Assembly (NCBI GenBank): GCA_904502175.1 | Contig: CAJGDU010000019.1 | Coordinates: 1-12,707, forward strand | DNA from: Clostridiaceae bacterium | GTDB taxonomy: Bacteria; Bacillota; Clostridia; Oscillospirales; Acutalibacteraceae | DNA length: 12,707 nucleotides | Direction of reading: 5' to 3' | In this document: piece by piece, positions 7,244 through 12,707 of the stretch | Layout: every line of letters starts with the position of its first letter | How positions within the stretch are numbered: position 1 is the first letter of the stretch | Notes under the pieces: generated by a model | Told to the model about the DNA's origin: nothing | The model's input: the letters and a program-made list of their open reading frames with translations, nothing else | The model's database searches: none | Made by a program: the position numbers and the translations under genes

Positions 7244-7272
7244 ATTTTACTGTACTTTAATAGGGTTGTCAA
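7244..7272 (-). promoter_or_regulatory. Near-consensus promoter of the small zinc-ribbon gene
   Basis: On the minus strand TTGACA (7272-7267) is followed after exactly 17 bases by TAAAAT (7249-7244), a six-of-six -35 and a five-of-six -10. It begins seven bases after the fbp stop codon, so the small gene can be transcribed separately from fbp. Confidence 0.88.
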
Positions 7273-7278
7273 TTTTTG

Positions 7279-9279
7279 TCAGTCCAGCTTGTCGGGGTGT
7301 TCCGGAAGGATGCCGCGCTGGTAAACATCCATGAGGCGGGACAGCATATCGATGTTCTTCCGCAGCTTGATGCCGATGTCGGTCTCATAGATCTTGATAC
7401 GGTGGTCGCTCGGCTGCATGAGCACGGTCTCGGGGATGATATCCTTGTTGAACCGGACCGCGTCCTCAAAGCCTTCGAAGGGCTCCAGGGCGGAGATGCG
7501 CATGCCGTGGGAATTGAAGATGAGACTGTAGCCGGCAATGCCGGTGGTCTTCTGATAGGCCTTGCTGAAGCCGCCGTCGATGAGGAACAGTTTCCCTTCG
7601 CCGCGGATGGGCGTTTCACCCTTGGTGGTCTTGACCGGGGTGTGGCCGTTGATGAGGTGGGAGAACTCGGAGTCCAGACCGAACTCGTGGAGGATGATGC
7701 GGCAGCCGTCGGCGGTCTGCGTGATTTGATAGTACGGGTCTCTGGGCTCGTTCCAGGTCTCCTTGTCGGCGATGAACCGGCGTTCGAACGTGGTGATCTT
7801 CTCCCGGGCAAAGGTGGGGGCCCATTTGCCGCACCACAGATACCAGATGAAGTCCTGGCCCTTCTGGCGATTCGGGTCGTCTTCGGAAGCGAAGTAGCCC
7901 TCCCGGACCTTTTTGTCACAGTAGTCGAGCAGCTTTTTGCCGCTATACTCTCTGCCTTCAAAATTGAAGACTTTGAAAGTGCCGTCCGCATTCATGGGGA
8001 CGCCGCCGTGGACCAGCAGATTGCCGTTGTAGCACTTGTACATGCCGCCCTTGTCCAGAAGGAAGCGGATGTGTTTCTGCAGCTTCTCGGACTCGCGGAA
8101 GGATTTGATCATGGCGTCCATCATTTCCTTCTCTTCCGCGGTGAGGGTGTAGGGGTCCTCCGGGTCGACTGTGGGGAAGTCGCAGTCCTTCATGGGATAG
8201 ACCTTGCCGTTGATTTCCACCGTGCTGTCCTCGTAGTTGATGTGCTCGAGGGACGCCCGGTCCATCATGTCGAAGTCGGGGTTGCGCTTGACGACCTGGC
8301 CCATGAGTTTGAACAGGATCATGGTGATGGCCTTGGACATGCGGGCCGAAAGTAAAAGATCGCGGTTCTTCGTATGGCGCTTCTCCTCCTTGTCCAGGAT
8401 GCGGGTGGCAAAGCTGGAGAGGTCGGTGAGCGCGTAGTACTCGTTGGCGAACAGGGAGAGGGGGCGCAGGCTGATGCCGTAGCCGATCTCCAAAACCGGC
8501 AGGTTGTTGTAGAGGATGGAGTTCGAAAGGACGGTGGCAACGCAGATGGGGGAGCCTGCAGCCGCGCCGATCCAGACGACGTCATGGTTGCCGAACTGGA
8601 TGTCCAGGGAGTGGTGTTCCATGAGCGCGTCCATGACGATATCGGCCCGGGGGCCGCGGTCGAAGATGTCGCCGACGAGGTGGAGGCGATCGACGATGAG
8701 ACGCTTGATGACGCCGCAGACCGCGACGATGAAGTCCTGCGCCTTGCCGATCTCGATGATGGTGTTCAGGATGTTGTCGTAGTATTCCTTCTTGTTGTGA
8801 AGGTTGAAGTCGATGTTGATGAGCTCGTCGATGACGTAGGCGTATTCCGGCGGAAGGGCCTTACGGACTTTGGACCGGGTGTACTTCGACGTGATGACAT
8901 GGGTGAGCTCAATGAGGTGGTGAAGGGTCTCATGGTAGAACTGGGTCTCGTCATCCACACCTTCGAGCAGCTCTTTCATCTTCTCTTCCGGATAGTAGAC
9001 GATGGTGGCGAGCGTGTCCCGTTCATCGGCGGTCAGCTCGTCGGCAAAGAGGTCGTCGATCTTTTCCCGGATGGCGCCGGAAGCGCTGTTCATGACGTGC
9101 ACGAACGCCTCATATTCGCCGTGGACATCGGACATGAAATGCTCGGTGGCCTTCGGCAGATTGAGGATGGCATTGAGGTTGATGATCTCGGTGGCTGCGG
9201 ACTGCTCGGTGGGGTATTCTTTTCCCAGCAGACGCAGATATTCCAGCTCCGCCTGAGAATACTGTTTCTTGTTGCTCAT
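7279..9279 (-). CDS. fbp: Fructose-1,6-bisphosphatase, class III
   Basis: Hydrolyses fructose 1,6-bisphosphate to fructose 6-phosphate, the irreversible gluconeogenic step, in the cytoplasm. It is 666 residues, close to the roughly 670 typical of the Bacillota class III enzymes, which are unrelated in sequence to the classical Fbp and GlpX types. The metallophosphoesterase fold shows in SDVHGEYEAF (Asp51, His53), VGDIFDRGP (Asp204, Asp207), FGNHDVVW (Asn231, His232), VHGGVPMN and, near the C-terminus, LINGHTPV, which together form the dinuclear metal site. The start is fixed by AAGGGAG seven bases before the ATG. The upstream gap holds a consensus-like -10 with overlapping palindromes. No terminator is seen between its stop and the next gene on the same strand. 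Confidence 0.96.
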   Translation of the reverse strand: MSNKKQYSQAELEYLRLLGKEYPTEQSAATEIINLNAILNLPKATEHFMSDVHGEYEAFVHVMNSASGAIREKIDDLFADELTADERDTLATIVYYPEEKMKELLEGVDDETQFYHETLHHLIELTHVITSKYTRSKVRKALPPEYAYVIDELINIDFNLHNKKEYYDNILNTIIEIGKAQDFIVAVCGVIKRLIVDRLHLVGDIFDRGPRADIVMDALMEHHSLDIQFGNHDVVWIGAAAGSPICVATVLSNSILYNNLPVLEIGYGISLRPLSLFANEYYALTDLSSFATRILDKEEKRHTKNRDLLLSARMSKAITMILFKLMGQVVKRNPDFDMMDRASLEHINYEDSTVEINGKVYPMKDCDFPTVDPEDPYTLTAEEKEMMDAMIKSFRESEKLQKHIRFLLDKGGMYKCYNGNLLVHGGVPMNADGTFKVFNFEGREYSGKKLLDYCDKKVREGYFASEDDPNRQKGQDFIWYLWCGKWAPTFAREKITTFERRFIADKETWNEPRDPYYQITQTADGCRIILHEFGLDSEFSHLINGHTPVKTTKGETPIRGEGKLFLIDGGFSKAYQKTTGIAGYSLIFNSHGMRISALEPFEGFEDAVRFNKDIIPETVLMQPSDHRIKIYETDIGIKLRKNIDMLSRLMDVYQRGILPEHPDKLD

Positions 9280-9322
9280 AGGTGGCTCCCTTCAGCGGTG
9301 GCAATATAATTCATTCCTAAAC

Positions 9323-9351
9323 ATTATACATGAATCGCGATTCGCGAACAA
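9323..9351 (-). promoter_or_regulatory. fbp promoter with overlapping palindromes in the spacer
   Basis: On the minus strand a perfect TATAAT (9328-9323) lies 17 bases from TTGTTC (9351-9346), a weak -35. The spacer is filled by two overlapping perfect palindromes, GAATCGCGATTC (9332-9343) and TTCGCGAA (9341-9348), which also read as two copies of TCGCGA one base apart. This GC-rich dyad stands out in an AT-rich gap and is well placed to be a repressor operator. The regulator is not identifiable from the site. Confidence 0.6.
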
Positions 9352-9386
9352 CGGCAGAATTATTTCTTCGGGCCGGGAATTTGGTG

Positions 9387-9415
9387 TTGATTTTTTGTAA
9401 AGTGCGTGATATTAT
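9387..9415 (+). promoter_or_regulatory. Promoter of tRNA-Ala, extended -10
   Basis: TTGATT (9387-9392), a 17-base spacer, then TATTAT (9410-9415), with TG at 9407-9408 making an extended -10 (TGATATTAT). Transcription should start near 9422, a few bases before the mature tRNA. It is divergent from the fbp promoter. Confidence 0.85.
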
Positions 9416-9428
9416 ATCAAAGTCGCAT

Positions 9429-9504
<76 letters not shown>

Positions 9505-9506
9505 TG

Positions 9507-9542
9507 AACAGATCACAGCATGCTGTGGTCTGTTTTTCTTTT
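9507..9542 (+). terminator. Intrinsic terminator of the tRNA-Ala unit
   Basis: A long hairpin with arms ACAGATCACAGCA (9508-9520) and TGCTGTGGTCTGT (9521-9533), one wobble pair, is centred on GCATGC so the tip opens as a small loop. It is followed by a T-rich tract (TTTTC then TTTTT). It starts three bases after the encoded CCA. Confidence 0.9.
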
Positions 9543-9550
9543 TGCTCCAT

Positions 9551-9579
9551 TTCCTTTTTCTTCCATAATTTGTTACAAT
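9551..9579 (+). promoter_or_regulatory. Probable promoter of ackA (extended -10)
   Basis: TACAAT (9574-9579) preceded by TGT (9571-9573) forms an extended -10. The hexamer 17 bases upstream is TTCCTT (9551-9556), a poor -35, so recognition would rest on the extended -10. The leader to the ackA ATG is about 35 bases and AT-rich. Confidence 0.6.
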
Positions 9580-9622
9580 AAACAAGATAAATATTTTTCC
9601 CCTTGCAGCAAGGAGTATTTCT

Positions 9623-10825
9623 ATGAAGATCTTAGTCATCAACTGCGGGAGTTCCTCCCTCAAATATCAGCTCATCGATATGGACAACGAGTCCGTCATT
9701 GCCAAGGGCCTCTGCGAGCGCATCGGCATCGACGGCGGCCATGTGGAGGGGAAGACCTCCGACGGCCGGGAGTACGATCTGGAGATCAATCTCCCGAACC
9801 ATACCGTAGCGTTCCACAAGGTCAAGGACGCGCTTCTGGAAGGCGACTGCAAAGTCATCGACTCCCTCGACGAGATCACGGCCATCGGCCACCGGGTCGT
9901 CCAGGGCGGCGCCCTCTACAACCAGAGTGTCATCGTCACGCCGGAAGTCATCCGCGACATCGACAAACTCTCCGCGCTGGCGCCGCTGCACAACCCGGCG
10001 CACATCCAGGGCATCAACGCCTGCACCGAGGTCTTCGGCAACGAGAAACCGCAGGTCGTCGTCTTCGACAACGCGTTCCACAGCACCATGCCGAAGTATG
10101 TCTACAGCTTCGCCATTCCGCAGGAGCTCGCGAAAAAGCACGCGGTCCGCAAATACGGTGCCCACGGCACATCGCACAAGTACCTCGTGGAACGGTATGC
10201 GGAGATGAAGGGCATCTCGCTGGAAGGCACGAAGATCATCACCTGCCACCTCGGCAACGGCTCTTCCATCACGGCCGTCAAGGACGGCAAATGCATGGAC
10301 ACCTCCATGAGCCTGACCCCGCTCGACGGCCTCATCATGGGCACCCGTTCCGGTTCCATCGATGCCTCCGCCGTCACCTTCCTGCAGGAGCATGAGCACT
10401 GGACCCCGGAAGAGACTTCCGAGTTCCTCAACAAAAAGTCCGGCCTGCTCGGCGTCTCCGGTTTCTCCAGCGACATGAGAGACAACATCGAAGCGCGGAA
10501 CAACGGCGATGAGAACGCCAAACTGGCCACCGACATGCTGTTCTACCAGATCCGCAAATTCATCGGCGCGTACACGGCGGCCATGAACGGGGTAGACGCC
10601 ATCATCTTTGCCGGCGGTATCGGCGAGAACTCCATTCCCACGAGAGAAGCGGTCATCAAAGAACTCGGCTGGCTCGGCATCAAACTGAACGAGGAGGCCA
10701 ACGACTGCAGAGGAAAGGAGATCAAGATCTCCACCGACGACTCCGCCGTGGAAGTCTGGGTCATCCCCACGAACGAGGAACTGGCCATTGCCCGGGACAC
10801 CAAACGGCTGGTCGAAACACTGTGA
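9623..10825 (+). CDS. ackA: Acetate kinase
   Basis: Interconverts acetyl phosphate + ADP and acetate + ATP in the cytoplasm, usually the ATP-forming last step of acetate fermentation. It is 400 residues, normal length. Family landmarks are all present: VINCGSSSLKY at the start (Asn7), GHRVVQGG (Arg91), FDNAFHSTMP, AHGTSHKY (catalytic His181), LGNGSSI, MGTRSGSIDA (Arg242), FAGGIGENS, and Glu385 near the C-terminus, matching the known active-site Asn/Arg/His/Arg/Glu set. The start is supported by AAGGAG at 9610-9615, seven bases upstream. Its usual partner phosphotransacetylase (pta) is not in the window; a lipase gene follows after 23 bases with no terminator between. Confidence 0.97.
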   Translation: MKILVINCGSSSLKYQLIDMDNESVIAKGLCERIGIDGGHVEGKTSDGREYDLEINLPNHTVAFHKVKDALLEGDCKVIDSLDEITAIGHRVVQGGALYNQSVIVTPEVIRDIDKLSALAPLHNPAHIQGINACTEVFGNEKPQVVVFDNAFHSTMPKYVYSFAIPQELAKKHAVRKYGAHGTSHKYLVERYAEMKGISLEGTKIITCHLGNGSSITAVKDGKCMDTSMSLTPLDGLIMGTRSGSIDASAVTFLQEHEHWTPEETSEFLNKKSGLLGVSGFSSDMRDNIEARNNGDENAKLATDMLFYQIRKFIGAYTAAMNGVDAIIFAGGIGENSIPTREAVIKELGWLGIKLNEEANDCRGKEIKISTDDSAVEVWVIPTNEELAIARDTKRLVETL

Positions 10826-10848
10826 AATGATTGGAAAGGGGGAGGGAC

Positions 10849-11979
10849 ATGCCCAATTCCTATCCTTTTGTCCTCATCCACGGATACAACAATATGTCTG
10901 ACACGTTCGCGCCTGCACGTCACATCCTGAACGATGCGGGCTATGAGTGCTATTCGCCCCATATCGGGCCCTTCTCCGGCCTCTGGGACCGCTGCTGTGA
11001 GCTGTACGCCATGCTGAAAGGCGGCACGGTCGACTACGGCATTGCCCATGCGAAGCGCTGCGACCACGGCCGGTTCGGCAAGACTTATGACGAAGCCATG
11101 TTCCCGCAGTGGGGAGAACTCGATGAGAACGGGCAGCGCGTGAAGGCGAACTTCATCGGACACAGCTTCGGCGGCGCCACCATCCGGTTCCTGCTCCACC
11201 TTCTGAAAGAGGGCGATGAACGGGAAAGAGAAGTGACACCGGCCGAGAGTCTGAGTCCGCTGTTTGCCGGCGGCCACGAGGACTGGATCCACTCCATCAC
11301 GACCATGGCGTCTCCCCATAACGGGACGACGGTCCTGACCATGGCGGGCGGCTACATCTATACCTCCTATTTCATGGAGTTCCGAAGAGCCAACCTCAAC
11401 AGCGGCACCTCCAAAGAGGACGCCGACAAGTACGACCTCGACCGGTTCGGCTTTACCAGTGACAAGTTCCGCCTCCGCTACGCGCCGGACAAGATCCGGG
11501 CCTATCTGCGGAGAAAGGAAGACAACTGTTTCTATGAGCTGACGCCCTCCGGCGCCGACAAATTCACCGGAGACTTTCATCCTTATGATGACGTCTATTA
11601 TTTCTCCATTGCCGCCGTCGGCACCGAGCCCGCGTTCGGCGGTGAGTTCCAGGTGCCGACCGACGCGCTGGTCGAACGCCACCGCTCTTCGGCATACATC
11701 ATGGGCAGCATGCACTCGAAGTACTACGGCCCGGAATGGCGGCCGAACGACGGCCGGGTCCCGCTGGCCTCCGCGCTGGCGCCGAAGAACGAGCCCTCGC
11801 AGGACTTCGACCCCGGCGAAGGCTTCTCCTACCGGGGACCCGTCCAGAAGGGTATCTGGAACGTCTTCCCGGTCGAACAGCCGAAGGACCACAACTTCTA
11901 CATCGGCGAAGAGGTGGACGAAGACGTCTATCGCGAGTACATAACAAACTTAGGAAATTTCATAGCCAGCTTAGACTAG
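10849..11979 (+). CDS. Lipase of the zinc-containing family I.5 type, no signal peptide
   Basis: Alpha/beta-hydrolase predicted to cleave triacylglycerol or other ester lipids; 376 residues. It aligns by eye with Geobacillus/staphylococcal lipases: FVLIHGYN (oxyanion region, residues 7-14), the nucleophile elbow FIGHSFGGATIR (Ser106), LSPLFAGGH, ASPHNGTT, NDGRVP (Asp301) and KDHNFYIG (His348), giving a Ser106-Asp301-His348 triad. The structural zinc ligands of that family are conserved: Asp47 in WDR, His67 in GIAHA, His73 in DHGRFG and Asp198 in DLDRFG. The start at 10849 follows GGGGGAGGG closely; a TTG at 10831 is unlikely. Unlike the secreted relatives, the protein begins directly at the first beta strand with no signal sequence. 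The last 13 codons are strikingly AT-rich (ATA, TTA), unlike the rest. It is probably cotranscribed with ackA. Confidence 0.87.
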   Translation: MPNSYPFVLIHGYNNMSDTFAPARHILNDAGYECYSPHIGPFSGLWDRCCELYAMLKGGTVDYGIAHAKRCDHGRFGKTYDEAMFPQWGELDENGQRVKANFIGHSFGGATIRFLLHLLKEGDEREREVTPAESLSPLFAGGHEDWIHSITTMASPHNGTTVLTMAGGYIYTSYFMEFRRANLNSGTSKEDADKYDLDRFGFTSDKFRLRYAPDKIRAYLRRKEDNCFYELTPSGADKFTGDFHPYDDVYYFSIAAVGTEPAFGGEFQVPTDALVERHRSSAYIMGSMHSKYYGPEWRPNDGRVPLASALAPKNEPSQDFDPGEGFSYRGPVQKGIWNVFPVEQPKDHNFYIGEEVDEDVYREYITNLGNFIASLD

Positions 11980-12087
11980 GCATAAAAAAAGCAACCGTCT
12001 AAAATCGTGCCATAGGCCAAACCTCCCAAACACAGCCTCACGGCGTCTGGGTCCCGCCCACGATTTTATCCGGTTCTTTTTTTATGC
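11980..12087. repeat. 108-base structured inverted repeat (bidirectional terminator or small RNA element)
   Basis: Two arms of about 28 bases begin directly after the lipase stop and end ten bases before the GntR stop. They pair as GCATAAAAAAAG (11980-11991) with CTTTTTTTATGC (12076-12087), a one-base bulge, AACCG (11993-11997) with CGGTT (12071-12075), a TC/TC internal loop, then TAAAATCGTG (12000-12009) with CACGATTTTA (12059-12068): 27 pairs in all. The 49-base centre is GC-rich and can form AGGC/GCCT (12014-12017, 12035-12038) and GGCG/CGCC (12042-12045, 12055-12058) hairpins, giving a three-way junction. The A7/T7 tracts at the outer ends make it usable as a terminator in both directions. 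I do not recognise the family. No target-site duplication is seen. Confidence 0.72.
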
Positions 12088-12097
12088 TTTCCTCTAT

Positions 12098-12706
12098 TCA
12101 AGTATCGTAGATTTCCAGGTTGCCTTCGATGGACTTGTCCATGTAGTCGATGACGCAGGCGCGGGCGGAGACCACGTCCTTGGCGGCGATGTAGTCGTAG
12201 AGGCGCCGGTTGTTCTCCACCATTTCGCGGATGCCGTACTTTTTGCAGTAGCGCTCCCAGAGGGTGATGACCGGGGCCTTGAAGGACTGGATGCCGAGGG
12301 GGACGATGATGTCGCCGCTGCGGTAGGCCAGTTCGTGCCAGAAGTCGAAGGCGATGAGCGCCGCCTCCCGCGGGGTCTTAGCAGCGGACATCTCGCCGAG
12401 GAGTTTGCCGAGAACGTCGAGGTCTTCTTCCGTGGCATTGTCGCAGATGCGCTCCACGACCATGAGCTCCGCGAACTTGCGGATCTCCAGAATGGAGCGG
12501 ACCGACTCCTTGGTGAAGGCGATGCCTTTGTACTCCATGAGGGCGGTCAGGGTGTTGATGTTCCCGTTGTAGATGAAGTCGGCCACCACGGCGCCCTTCC
12601 GGGGCTTGATCTCAATAAAGCCGCGGCTCTGCAGCTCGTTGAGACCGCTGTTGACGACGGAACGGGAAATGTTCATCCGTTCCGCGAATTCGCGTTCGGT
12701 GGGGAG
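12098..12706 (-). CDS. GntR-family transcription regulator, FCD-like effector domain (N-terminus cut by window edge)
   Basis: Winged-helix repressor/activator; 202 residues are visible and the first part runs off the right edge. The N-terminal part reads LPTEREFAERMNISRSV, the typical GntR helix-turn-helix, followed by ELQSRGFIEIKPRKGAVV, the wing. The ATG at 12676 lies inside the helix-turn-helix, so it is not the start. The C-terminal part (about 130 residues) is all-helical with EIRKFAE and FDFWHELAYRSGD, which fits an FCD-type ligand domain that often binds metal and small organic acids. It converges on the lipase gene, with the structured inverted repeat between. Its target cannot be read here; lipase/ackA control is only a guess from proximity. 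Confidence 0.88.
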   Translation of the reverse strand, partial: LPTEREFAERMNISRSVVNSGLNELQSRGFIEIKPRKGAVVADFIYNGNINTLTALMEYKGIAFTKESVRSILEIRKFAELMVVERICDNATEEDLDVLGKLLGEMSAAKTPREAALIAFDFWHELAYRSGDIIVPLGIQSFKAPVITLWERYCKKYGIREMVENNRRLYDYIAAKDVVSARACVIDYMDKSIEGNLEIYDT

Positions 12707-12707
12707 G

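Noticed and set aside
7276..9309. Two long plus-strand frames (359 and 311 codons) opposite fbp
   Set aside because: Both are antisense to a full-length class III fructose bisphosphatase with intact motifs; they have no start signals or domains.
10831..10848. Upstream TTG start for the lipase
   Set aside because: The six extra codons contain the GGGGGAGGG ribosome binding site of the ATG at 10849.
11980..12087. Insertion sequence or MITE with target-site duplication
   Set aside because: The inverted repeat has no coding capacity and no flanking direct repeat can be seen; terminator or RNA structure explains the arms without transposition.

Overview
The window is ordinary chromosomal sequence from a GC-rich, probably anaerobic member of the Bacillota (Clostridia-like). 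The reasons are protein families rather than any marker gene: a class III fructose-1,6-bisphosphatase, a 'reverse' rubrerythrin with its rubredoxin domain first, strong AAGGAG-type ribosome binding sites, and many textbook intrinsic terminators with T-tracts. Genes have a strong G/C bias at third codon positions, while intergenic gaps are AT-rich. I could not name a genus.

Layout. Bases 2-4255 (+) hold the end of an amino-acid operon: lysA (partial), argJ, argB and argD. They are tightly packed, argB and argD overlap by ATGA, and the run closes with a terminator at 4261-4290. A separate promoter then drives a stand-alone reverse rubrerythrin (4380-4928). A bidirectional terminator follows, facing an AMP-forming acyl-CoA synthetase gene on the minus strand (4978-6723). 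Next on the minus strand come a small unrecognised zinc-ribbon protein (6914-7210) with its own consensus promoter, and class III fbp (7279-9279). From a divergent intergenic region, tRNA-Ala(GGC) is transcribed rightward with its own extended -10 promoter and terminator. Then come ackA (acetate kinase) and, 23 bases on, a lipase of the zinc-containing I.5 type. A GntR-family regulator (minus strand, running off the right edge) converges on the lipase.

How the genes fit together. ArgJ, ArgB and ArgD carry out consecutive cyclic-pathway steps of ornithine synthesis (argC is not in view), and LysA makes lysine. Fbp supports gluconeogenesis. AckA makes ATP from acetyl phosphate. Rubrerythrin detoxifies peroxide. 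Lipase plus acyl-CoA synthetase could together release and activate fatty acids, but they lie in different transcription units, so that link is only inference.

No clearly new system is visible. The features most worth a second look are: a 108-base structured inverted repeat between the lipase and the GntR gene; the abrupt AT-rich switch in the last 13 codons of the lipase just before it; the lack of a signal peptide on a lipase of a normally secreted family; and palindromes sitting in the promoters of fbp and the acyl-CoA synthetase gene.
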